A stretch of DNA of 8,059 bases from JBOHCT01 sp050699055 (GTDB lineage Bacteria > Actinomycetota > Actinomycetes > Streptosporangiales > JBOHCT01): the NCBI GenBank assembly GCA_050699055.1, contig JBOHCT010000197.1, positions 1 to 8,059 of the forward strand. The letters are read 5' to 3'. The position numbers were made by a program, and so were the translations under genes. Shown here piece after piece: positions 1 to 5,628 of this stretch. The notes beneath the pieces are model-generated. The model saw nothing but the letters and a program-made list of their open reading frames with translations, did not search any database and was not told the DNA's origin. Every line of letters starts with the position of its first letter. Positions within the stretch are counted from its first letter, which is position 1.

Positions 1-66
1 TCCGGGGCCCCCGCGGAAACGCGGCGGCGTTTTCGTGGGGATGGGGCGCAGCCAGGCGACGCTCAG

Positions 67-93
67 GGGCCCGCGAGCCCAGCGGGCCTATTT
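67..93 (+). terminator. Candidate hairpin with short T-rich tail before the HAD gene
   Basis: GGCCCGC (68-74) and GCGGGCC (82-88) form a perfect 7-bp G+C stem around a 7-nt loop, with a possible G-T pair outside it, followed by TATTT. This looks like a weak intrinsic terminator for a plus-strand gene lying left of the window. It leaves only about 30 nt before the HAD start, too little for a full promoter downstream of it. It may therefore be only partly terminating, or not a terminator. Nothing else identifiable is seen in 1-122. All three plus frames are open there, which at this G+C content does not prove coding. Confidence 0.3.
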
Positions 94-110
94 GCGCGGC
101 CACTGGGGCC

Positions 111-115
111 GGAGG
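111..115 (+). promoter_or_regulatory. Ribosome binding site of the HAD gene
   Basis: GGAGG lies 7 nt before the GTG at 123. It is the best Shine-Dalgarno match near the 5' end of this frame and decides the start, because no ATG, GTG or TTG occurs in frame upstream within the window. Confidence 0.7.
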
Positions 116-122
116 CCGTACC

Positions 123-1055
123 GTGAATCTCGGGCGAGACGAGGGGCGACGCCGGGCGAAGATCCGGCGTCTTCGGCGTAGACACGCCGCCCTGTTCGCG
201 GGAGAGGAGCTCGGGGACAACGCCGCACGGCTCGAGGCGCCTCCACAGCCGGCGCCCGACCCGGACGCGGCCGCGTTCTTCGACCTCGACAACACGATGA
301 TGCGCGGCGCGGCCGTGTACTACTTCGCGCGCGGCCTTGCCTCACGCAAGCTGTTCACCGTGCGTGACCTCGTGAAGTTCGCCTGGCAACAGGCGATGTT
401 CCGAACGCGCGGCACAGAGAACCCTTCACACATGCGCAGCGTCGAGGAGGTCGCCCTCGCGTTCGTCGCCGGGCGCAGGGTCGACAAGCTGGTCGACCTG
501 GGTGAGGAGATCTACGACGAGCTGGTGGCGGAACGTGTCTGGCCAGGGGCCCGTGCCCTCGCCGCCCGCCACATGGACGCGGGCCAGCGCGTCTGGCTGG
601 TCACCGCCGCACCCGTCGAGATGGCGACGATCATCGCACGCCGACTCGGCCTGACCGGCGCTCTCGGGACGGCGGCCGAGACCCAGGACGGCGCGTTCAC
701 CGGGCGGCTCGCCGGGGCACCGCTGCACGGTCCGGCGAAGGCCGAGGCCGTCCACTCCCTCGCCGCTGAGCACGGGCTCGAACTGAGCCGCTGCTACGCC
801 TACAGCGACTCGATCAACGACCTGCCGATGCTGTCGCTCGTCGGCCACCCGGGCGCCATCAACCCCGACAGTGACCTGCGCGCCCACGCGAAGACACACG
901 GGTGGCGCGTCTACGACTTTCGTACCGGTCGTAAGGCCACGCTCATCGCGCTCGGAATGGCGGCGGGCGGGGGTGCCGTGACCGGCGGCATCGCGGCGGC
1001 CATAGCGCTGCGCCGCCGAAGAAGACGATGGTGGCGTCGGGCCCTCGACCCGTAG
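123..1055 (+). CDS. HAD-IB family phosphatase, SerB1-like
   Basis: A 310-residue phosphohydrolase of the HAD superfamily, subfamily IB (phosphoserine phosphatase-like). All four HAD motifs are visible: motif I FFDLDNT with nucleophile D54 and acid/base D56, motif II T161 in VWLVTAAP, motif III K206 in HGPAKAEAV, and motif IV YSDSINDLPML with D229 and D233. A basic N-terminal extension of about 50 residues precedes the domain. A hydrophobic Gly/Ala-rich stretch (about 275-296) followed by RRRRRRWWRR suggests a C-terminal membrane anchor. This architecture matches the actinobacterial SerB1 type, whose true substrate is not settled (phosphoserine or another phosphomonoester), so no symbol is given. 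The GTG start is chosen for its GGAGG. The gene converges on the acyltransferase gene, stop codons 7 bp apart. Confidence 0.92.
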   Translation: MNLGRDEGRRRAKIRRLRRRHAALFAGEELGDNAARLEAPPQPAPDPDAAAFFDLDNTMMRGAAVYYFARGLASRKLFTVRDLVKFAWQQAMFRTRGTENPSHMRSVEEVALAFVAGRRVDKLVDLGEEIYDELVAERVWPGARALAARHMDAGQRVWLVTAAPVEMATIIARRLGLTGALGTAAETQDGAFTGRLAGAPLHGPAKAEAVHSLAAEHGLELSRCYAYSDSINDLPMLSLVGHPGAINPDSDLRAHAKTHGWRVYDFRTGRKATLIALGMAAGGGAVTGGIAAAIALRRRRRRWWRRALDP

Positions 1056-1062
1056 CCGCTCG

Positions 1063-1920
1063 TCAGCCGAAGGCGGACGGGCGGTCCAGCAGCAGGCGGT
1101 ACAGCGCCTGCTGGATGGTCTCGCGCACCTGGTCGGTCAGCTCGAACACGAGCATCGGGTCGTCCCCGGCGTCCGCGCCATACCCGGCGGTCGTGATGGG
1201 CTCGCCGAACTCGATGATCCACTTCGCCGGCAGCGGGACGGCACCCAGGGGTCCGAAGAGGGGGAAGGTCGGGGTGACCGGAAAGTAGGGGAGGTCGAGG
1301 AGGCGCGCCAACAGCCGGGCGTTACCGAGCAACGGATAGGTCTCCTCAGCCCCGACGATCGCACACGGAACGATCGGCGCCCCGGCCTCGACCGCCGAGC
1401 TGACGAAACCGCCGCGACCGAATCGCTGCAGCCGGTACCGCTCGCGGAAAGGCTTGCCGATGCCCTTGAACCCCTCGGGAAAGACCCCGACGAGCTCCCC
1501 GCCGCTCAGCAGGCGCTCGGCGTCCTCACGACAGGCGAGGGTGTGTCCGCTCTTGCGTGCCAGGTGCGCGAGTACGGGAACGCTGTAGACGAGCTCGGCC
1601 CCCAGCAGTCGCAGGTGCCGGTGTGCGGCGTGGTGGTCGAGCAGTCCCGCCTGCACCATGAGCGCGTCGAGCGGCAGCGTACCCGAGTGGTTGGACACGA
1701 TCAGCGCGGCGCCGTCGTCGGGCACGCGGTCGAGCCCGCGCATCTCGACGCGGAACCATCGCTCGTAGAGCACCCGCGCGGCGGGCAGCAGGACGTTGTC
1801 GGTGAGGTCCCGGTCGAAGCCGAACTCATCGATCGTGTACTCGCCGGCCAGCCGGCGCCGTACGAACGCCAGCGCCCCAGCCAGTCGCTCCTCCCACGGG
1901 TGCACCGGTGCGTCAGCCAC
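1063..1920 (-). CDS. Lysophospholipid acyltransferase family protein (PlsC-like)
   Basis: Product of 285 residues from the GTG at 1920. A start 51 nt upstream (1971) is open but would overlap the epimerase gene far more; the chosen GTG gives an 8-nt overlap with the epimerase stop (GTGGCTGA), typical of translational coupling. Acyltransferase motifs: I is NHSGTLPLD (catalytic H78, D85), II/III is the VFPEGFKGIGK block (147-156), and IV is PIVPCAIVGAEE (182-193). The family transfers acyl groups from acyl-CoA or acyl-ACP to a lysophospholipid or a related hydroxyl acceptor at the inner membrane face. The actual acceptor cannot be told from the sequence. It is last of the BldC-like/bS22/epimerase run. 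It corresponds in position to M. tuberculosis Rv0502 (recalled, not searched). Confidence 0.87.
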   Translation of the reverse strand: MADAPVHPWEERLAGALAFVRRRLAGEYTIDEFGFDRDLTDNVLLPAARVLYERWFRVEMRGLDRVPDDGAALIVSNHSGTLPLDALMVQAGLLDHHAAHRHLRLLGAELVYSVPVLAHLARKSGHTLACREDAERLLSGGELVGVFPEGFKGIGKPFRERYRLQRFGRGGFVSSAVEAGAPIVPCAIVGAEETYPLLGNARLLARLLDLPYFPVTPTFPLFGPLGAVPLPAKWIIEFGEPITTAGYGADAGDDPMLVFELTDQVRETIQQALYRLLLDRPSAFG

Positions 1921-2917
1921 GGAACAGTTCCACCACGCGGTCCGCCACGTCGGCGGGTACGACGCGCCCAAGACCTCGACGTCGCACGAAGTCGTCGAAC
2001 GCCTCCACGGTGGTATAGGCGGGAGACCACGTGAGCGTGGACCTGAGGCGAGAGGTGTCGACGGTCCGGCCGTAGCTCAATAGGGCGAGCTGCTCCGGGG
2101 AGAAGTCCGCGAGGCCGGCCCGTCGGACCGCCCGGCCCACGAGCTGGATGGTGGGCACGGGAATGGGGAGCATGGGTCGACCCACCCGCCTGGCGGCCTG
2201 GGAGAGCGTCACCACGCCGTCGCCGCTCACGTTGAATGTGCCTGGACGGTTCGCGAGGGCGGTGCGGCGCAGGGCGTCGACGGCGTCGTCCTCGTGCAGG
2301 AACTGAAGACGAGGATCGAAGCCCAGGACGGTCGGCAGCACCGGAAATGAGAAGTACCGCGCGAGCGGGGAGTCGGTGTCAGCCCCCAGCACGCCCGCGA
2401 AGCGCAGGATCGTCACGGCGGCGTCAGAGCGGCGCCGGGCGAAGCCCCGGACGTACGACTCGACCTCTACGGCGTCCTTCGCGTACCCGGAGCGCGGGGG
2501 TGAAAGCGGCTCCATGTCCTCGGTGAAAAGTGCCGGATCGCGGGGAGACGAGCCGTAGACGGCGGTCGTCGAGCGAAGCACGAAGCGGCGCATGCTCGGC
2601 GCCCGCTGACAGGCCGCGAGCAGCTGCATCGTCCCGACGACGTTGGTCTCCTTCATCGAGGCACGCCCGCCCGCGCTTCCGGGCGGGGCGGTGAGGCTCG
2701 CGTGGACGACGGTGTCGACACCGCCAGCCTCGATCACCTTGCCGATGGCGGAGGTACGGATGTCGACGCGGACGAACTCGGTACGCCCGAGCCGCGGGCG
2801 CGGCGGAACGACGTCGACGCCGATCACGCGCTCGACCCCGGGCTCAGCCTGCAAGACCTCGGCCAAGCGCCCACCGAGGTGGCCAGAGACGCCCGTAATG
2901 AGAACGACGCGAGCCAT
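1913..2917 (-). CDS. NAD-dependent epimerase/dehydratase family protein (GalE2-like)
   Basis: A 334-residue extended short-chain dehydrogenase/reductase. The N-terminal Rossmann motif is GVSGHLG (G9, G12, G15), followed by VDTVVHASL (67-75), ETNVVGTMQLL (90-100) and the substrate-domain signature LQFLHEDDAVDAL (204-216). The usual YxxxK catalytic pair is not intact: the corresponding segment reads SGYAKDAVEVE, with Y145 but Ala at the expected Lys position and K147 two residues after the Tyr. The family name galE2 should therefore not be read as proof of UDP-galactose epimerase activity. The ATG has GAAGG about 6 nt upstream and lies 36 nt after the bS22 stop. Its end overlaps the acyltransferase start by 8 nt, suggesting coupled translation and perhaps a shared envelope-related role. 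Confidence 0.88.
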   Translation of the reverse strand: MARVVLITGVSGHLGGRLAEVLQAEPGVERVIGVDVVPPRPRLGRTEFVRVDIRTSAIGKVIEAGGVDTVVHASLTAPPGSAGGRASMKETNVVGTMQLLAACQRAPSMRRFVLRSTTAVYGSSPRDPALFTEDMEPLSPPRSGYAKDAVEVESYVRGFARRRSDAAVTILRFAGVLGADTDSPLARYFSFPVLPTVLGFDPRLQFLHEDDAVDALRRTALANRPGTFNVSGDGVVTLSQAARRVGRPMLPIPVPTIQLVGRAVRRAGLADFSPEQLALLSYGRTVDTSRLRSTLTWSPAYTTVEAFDDFVRRRGLGRVVPADVADRVVELFRG

Positions 2918-2953
2918 GACGGCCTTCGGGGAACGGAGACGAGACGCCGGGCG

Positions 2954-3052
2954 CTACTTCTTCTGCCGCCGCTGAAAGCGTGTCCTCTTCAGGAGCTTGC
3001 GGTGCTTCTTCTTCGACATGCGCTTGCGGCGCTTCTTCAGGACACTGCCCAC
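2954..3052 (-). CDS. 30S ribosomal protein bS22 (AURKAIP1/COX24-domain small protein)
   Basis: A 32-codon gene starting with GTG at 3052 and ending with TAG. The product begins MGSVLKKRRKRMSKKKHRK; 18 of its 32 residues are Lys or Arg. This matches the AURKAIP1/COX24-domain family, identified in mycobacterial ribosome structures as small-subunit protein bS22 (Rv0500B in M. tuberculosis, from memory). It presumably binds 16S rRNA and helps build or stabilise the 30S subunit. GAGG stands 6 nt before the GTG, and the gene lies where it does in other actinobacteria, between a BldC-like gene and an epimerase gene. Such a short, very basic gene is easily missed by gene callers. Confidence 0.92.
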   Translation of the reverse strand: MGSVLKKRRKRMSKKKHRKLLKRTRFQRRQKK

Positions 3053-3058
3053 GGTGGA

Positions 3059-3062
3059 CCTC
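3059..3062 (-). promoter_or_regulatory. Ribosome binding site of bS22
   Basis: GAGG on the minus strand, 6 nt before the GTG at 3052. It supports this start over the internal ATG codon 12. Confidence 0.65.
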
Positions 3063-3148
3063 GTTCCGACGTGGAAGAACATGGATGAATGACCGACGCC
3101 TCAGGGTACCGGTCCGGTGGCGGACACGGAGCGGGGGGACGCGACAAC

Positions 3149-3224
3149 GCCTCTCAGGAAGCTGTCGGGCCTCTCAAGAAGCTGTCGGGCCTCTCAAGAA
3201 GCTGTCGGGCCTCTCAGGAAGCTG
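3149..3224. repeat. 20-bp tandem repeat, 3.8 copies
   Basis: Four head-to-tail copies begin at 3149, 3169, 3189 and 3209, the last cut to 16 nt. The unit is GCCTCTCARGAAGCTGTCGG. The only differences are at position 9, which is G, A, A, G in the four copies. The period is not a multiple of three and no conserved reading frame uses it, so it is not a protein repeat. It lies in the 207-nt gap between the BldC-like stop and the bS22 start, so it would fall in the leader or promoter-proximal region of bS22. No strong hairpin within a unit was found. The function is unknown. Confidence 0.95.
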
Positions 3225-3259
3225 GGTCGTCACAAGGGCGCCAGCGGAGCTGAAGACGA

Positions 3260-3463
3260 TCAGCCCGCCTCGATGAAGGCGTCGTGCAGGTAGTCGTCGA
3301 CCGCCTGCTCTGGTACCCGGAACGAGCGGCCCACGCGGACGGCAGGGAGCTCACCGGAGTGCACGAGACGGTACACCGTCATCTTGGACACGCGCATCAT
3401 CCGGGCGACCTCGGCCACCGTCAAGAACCTGACCTCGCTCAGAGATCTCTCTCCTCTACCCAT
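3260..3463 (-). CDS. BldC/excisionase-type helix-turn-helix DNA-binding protein
   Basis: A 67-residue protein that is almost entirely one MerR-like winged-helix domain (HTH_17/excisionase type): FLTVAEVARMMRVSKMTVYR (13-32) gives the HTH, and the wing follows as GELPAVRVGRSFRVPEQAVDDYL (37-59). This is the small actinobacterial BldC-like family (Rv0500A in mycobacteria; a BldC paralogue in Streptomyces). BldC itself binds direct repeats as head-to-tail multimers and controls development, which makes the tandem repeat downstream interesting. The start is uncertain: ATG at 3463 has only weak GGTGGG upstream, whereas a strong AGGAG (3451-3455) lies 8 nt before CTG codon 8 and would give a 60-residue protein starting at SEVRFLTV. 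A candidate promoter and a dyad lie upstream. Confidence 0.92.
   Translation of the reverse strand: MGRGERSLSEVRFLTVAEVARMMRVSKMTVYRLVHSGELPAVRVGRSFRVPEQAVDDYLHDAFIEAG
3451..3455 (-). promoter_or_regulatory. Strong Shine-Dalgarno sequence inside the BldC-like frame
   Basis: AGGAG, within AGAGGAGAGAG, lies downstream of the ATG at 3463 and 8 nt before an in-frame CTG at 3442. The spacing is ideal for initiation at that CTG. A 10-bp perfect palindrome, AGAGATCTCT (3441-3450), sits between the two and could hide or expose the site. Confidence 0.4.
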
Positions 3464-3486
3464 GGACCCACCGAGCCCATCGCACG

Positions 3487-3503
3487 CACCGAACGTATCG
3501 GTG
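3487..3503. promoter_or_regulatory. Dyad in the leader of the BldC-like gene
   Basis: CACCGA-ACGTA-TCGGTG is a perfect 6-bp inverted repeat around a 5-bp centre. It lies between the candidate -10 (3529-3534) and the start codon, so it could be an operator or a short leader hairpin. No regulator can be assigned. Confidence 0.35.
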
Positions 3504-3528
3504 ACGCCTGCTCACGCGGCGCACCTTT

Positions 3529-3557
3529 AGGGTATCCGCTGCCGGAAGACCCGGGAA
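3529..3557 (-). promoter_or_regulatory. Candidate promoter of the BldC-like/bS22 run
   Basis: Minus-strand TACCCT (3529-3534) fits the actinobacterial -10 pattern TAnnnT, with a poor -35 TTCCCG (3552-3557) 17 nt upstream. Transcription would begin near 3522, leaving a leader of about 60 nt. A second TACCCT lies within the gap before bS22 (around 3105) but lacks a recognisable -35. Confidence 0.35.
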
Positions 3558-3583
3558 GTCCGCGTGACAGAGCGGAGCTCGTT

Positions 3584-3598
3584 CGGCGGCACCCGCCG
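3584..3598 (-). terminator. G+C hairpin after the acuC-phosphatase operon
   Basis: CGGCGG and CCGCCG form a perfect 6-bp stem around a 3-nt loop, starting 2 nt after the phosphatase stop codon on the minus strand. There is no T-tract, so it would be an L-shaped or I-shaped actinobacterial terminator or an mRNA 3'-end stabiliser. GTCTCAGAGAC (3598-3608), a short palindrome across the stop codon, adjoins it. Confidence 0.4.
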
Positions 3599-3600
3599 TC

Positions 3601-4413
3601 TCAGAGACCCGCGTGGCGCAGCAGGTACGCTGTCAGCGGCGCGTATGCCCGAGGGTCAACGTTGTCGTCCAGTGGCACGACGGCACGCAGCTTGCCTTCG
3701 GCCTCACCCACGAAGAGCGCGGGGTCGTTGGAGTCCGCGAAGCCCACGACGTCGAGACCCGCCTCCCCGGCGGCACCCGCCCACCCGTGGTCGGCGACGA
3801 CCAGGCCTGGCATGGCCCTGCCCGCTTCCACGAGGCGGCGCAGCATCTCCTCCATGGGACGCGGGGAATGGGTGTGGTGCAGGGCACCCCCGGCGGCGAG
3901 CGCCGCTACCCCGTCGATGTAGCGGATCTGCCGCTCCACCCGCCCGTACTCGCTCGGCGTGACGTAGAGCCAGCCGCTCGCGGGCTCGAGCACGGTGCAG
4001 CCCCGCGCTTCGAGGGCCCGCGCCACCTCGACGAACACCGGGAGCATGCCCGCCGGATGGCCGGTCGCCAACAGGAGGCTCTCGCGCCGTTCGACCGCCA
4101 GCCGGAGGCGATCCCCCATGGCTTCGGTCGCCGCGATCGTACGCTCCGGGTCGATCGTGTCGGTACCTACGCGATAGGTCTCGTCGGGGCTCACGCCGGC
4201 CTTCTTCGCCATGAGCGTGAGCACATCGGACGGTGTCCAGTCACCGTCGAGGCACAGCCCCAGCAGGTAGTGCCGCTGGCGCTCGCTCAGCAGACGATAG
4301 TGCTCGAGGTTGTTCTGGCGCGGGGTCGCGACGTCGCCGGCGATCCTGGTCGCGACGAGGTGGGAGCGGAGATCTTCACGGTCGGGCGGAGGAGGGAGCA
4401 CGGCGGCGGTCAC
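3601..4413 (-). CDS. Phosphatase, SCO2771-like family (PF15698)
   Basis: A 270-residue protein of a poorly characterised actinobacterial family annotated as phosphatase. Features recognised: an N-terminal helical part with ATPRQNNLEHYRLL (29-42), LLATGHPAGML (114-124), ALHHTHS (177-183), VVADHGWAGAAGEAGLDVVGFADSNDPALF (205-234) and PLDDNV (247-252). The conserved His, Asp and Asn residues look catalytic or metal-binding, but the reaction and substrate are unknown to me, and the phosphatase name rests on family annotation rather than a known motif. The GTG start overlaps the acuC stop by 4 nt (GTGA), so translation is probably coupled to acuC, hinting at a linked function. A G+C hairpin directly follows the stop. 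Confidence 0.78.
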   Translation of the reverse strand: MTAAVLPPPPDREDLRSHLVATRIAGDVATPRQNNLEHYRLLSERQRHYLLGLCLDGDWTPSDVLTLMAKKAGVSPDETYRVGTDTIDPERTIAATEAMGDRLRLAVERRESLLLATGHPAGMLPVFVEVARALEARGCTVLEPASGWLYVTPSEYGRVERQIRYIDGVAALAAGGALHHTHSPRPMEEMLRRLVEAGRAMPGLVVADHGWAGAAGEAGLDVVGFADSNDPALFVGEAEGKLRAVVPLDDNVDPRAYAPLTAYLLRHAGL

Positions 4414-5594
4414 AGGTCCATCATCGGGTCAATGCCCTGGAGAGGGAAAACCGCCCGGCGTGTCGCCATGATCGCCTGGTCCACGGGGTCCTCCGGACTG
4501 TAGCCGGACTCCCAGGTGCGATACTCCGGCCGCCCCCCGTCGGTCATCCGCAGCGGCGGGACCTCGTGGGCGCGCTCCCGAACGTAGGCGCGCCACCGGT
4601 CCGGGGTCGGCGTCTCGGGGTTGATCGGCTGCCCGGCGGCCTCGGCGATCAGGTGGGTCCATATCCGCGGAACGACCTGGACGAGCTCGTACCCTCCACC
4701 ACCGACGGCGACCCAGCGTCCGTCCGTCGTCTCGTGCGCCAGGGCGTGGAGTGCCGCGTACGCCGTGCGCTGGCCGTCAACCGTGAGCGCGAGATGGGCC
4801 AGGGGATCGAGGGTGTGGCTGTCACAGCCGTGCTGGGTGACGAGGATCTGCGGGTCGAACGCGCGGATCAGGTGCGGCACGGTCGCGTCGAACGCGCGCA
4901 GCCAGCCGGCGTCGCCGGTACCCGGCGGGAGCGCGACGTTGACCGCGGCGCCCTTGGCGTTCGGCCCGCCGGCCTCGTCAGGGAAGCCGGTGCCGGGGAA
5001 CAGCGTGCGCGGGCTCTCGTGCAGGCTGATCGTGAGCACGCGGGGGTCGTCGTAGAACGCGGCCTGCACACCGTCACCGTGATGCACATCGACGTCGACG
5101 TACCCGATCCGCTCGGCGCCCTGCTCGAGTAGCCACGCGATCGCGATCGCCGGGTCGTTGTAGACGCAGAAGCCGGACGCGCGGTGCGCCATCGCGTGGT
5201 GGAGGCCGCCGGCGATGTTGACGGCGTGCTCGGCCTCGCCGGTCCACACCGCCCGGGCGGCGGCCACCGAGGCCCCGGCGACCAGCGCGGACGCGTCGTG
5301 CATGCCGTGGAAGACCGGATTGTCGAGCGAGCCGAGGCCGTGGGCGGGATCGTCGCCGAGTGTGTCCCCGGCTGCGCGTACGGCGGCGATGTACTCCTCG
5401 GTGTGGACGAGCCGGAGCAGCGCGTCATCGGCGGGTGCCGGTGCGACCTGGGATACGTGCGGCGGGTCGAGCAGGCCCATCGCGCGGGCGAGCTCCATCG
5501 TGAGCTCAACGCGGATCGGCGCGAGCGGATGCCCGTGACCGAAGTCGTACCTGGTGAGCGCGTCGTCCCACACCACGCGCAGCGATCGACTCAC
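4410..5594 (-). CDS. acuC: Acetoin utilization protein AcuC (histone deacetylase-family protein lysine deacetylase)
   Basis: A 394-residue class I HDAC-like hydrolase at the usual AcuC length. The zinc-dependent active site is complete: GGLHHAM with H132/H133, YVDVDVHHGDG with D167, ligands D169 and H171, QHGCDSH with ligand D258, and GGGGYEL with Y302. The substrate-lid segment GFCVYNDPAIA (141-151) is also intact. In Bacillus, AcuC removes acetyl groups from acetyl-CoA synthetase and so keeps acetate activation on; a cytoplasmic deacetylase role is inferred here, although the target is unknown. No acetyltransferase or acs gene is in the window. The GTG start at 5594 has no good Shine-Dalgarno but follows a -10-like TACGGT by 7 nt, which suggests a leaderless mRNA. 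It is the first gene of a two-gene unit with the phosphatase. Confidence 0.94.
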   Translation of the reverse strand: MSRSLRVVWDDALTRYDFGHGHPLAPIRVELTMELARAMGLLDPPHVSQVAPAPADDALLRLVHTEEYIAAVRAAGDTLGDDPAHGLGSLDNPVFHGMHDASALVAGASVAAARAVWTGEAEHAVNIAGGLHHAMAHRASGFCVYNDPAIAIAWLLEQGAERIGYVDVDVHHGDGVQAAFYDDPRVLTISLHESPRTLFPGTGFPDEAGGPNAKGAAVNVALPPGTGDAGWLRAFDATVPHLIRAFDPQILVTQHGCDSHTLDPLAHLALTVDGQRTAYAALHALAHETTDGRWVAVGGGGYELVQVVPRIWTHLIAEAAGQPINPETPTPDRWRAYVRERAHEVPPLRMTDGGRPEYRTWESGYSPEDPVDQAIMATRRAVFPLQGIDPMMDL

Positions 5595-5601
5595 GCGCCC
5601 T

Positions 5602-5607
5602 ACCGTA
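5602..5607 (-). promoter_or_regulatory. Candidate -10 element for leaderless acuC
   Basis: Minus-strand TACGGT (TAnnnT pattern) ends 7 nt before the acuC GTG, placing the predicted transcription start at or beside the start codon. No -35 match is visible upstream, where the sequence is a purine-rich G tract. Confidence 0.35.
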
Positions 5608-5628
5608 TCCGACCCCCTCTCGCCGCCT

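Noticed and set aside
2..181. Plus frame open from the left edge, with high third-position G+C, ending inside the HAD gene
   Set aside because: It would overlap the HAD gene by 59 nt, all three plus frames are open in 1-122, and the translation matches nothing I recognise. It could be the end of an upstream gene, but the window is too short to say.
1921..1971. Longer N-terminus for the acyltransferase (start at 1971)
   Set aside because: The extra 17 residues would overlap the epimerase gene further. The GTG at 1920 gives a normal short coupling overlap.
3149..3224. CRISPR array
   Set aside because: The 20-bp units abut directly with no spacers, and no cas genes are present.
3613..4503. Open frame of 296 codons on the plus strand
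   Set aside because: It lies opposite the phosphatase gene, which has recognisable family motifs. The plus translation shows none.
4233..5132. Open frame of 299 codons on the plus strand
   Set aside because: It lies opposite acuC, whose complete HDAC active site settles the coding strand.
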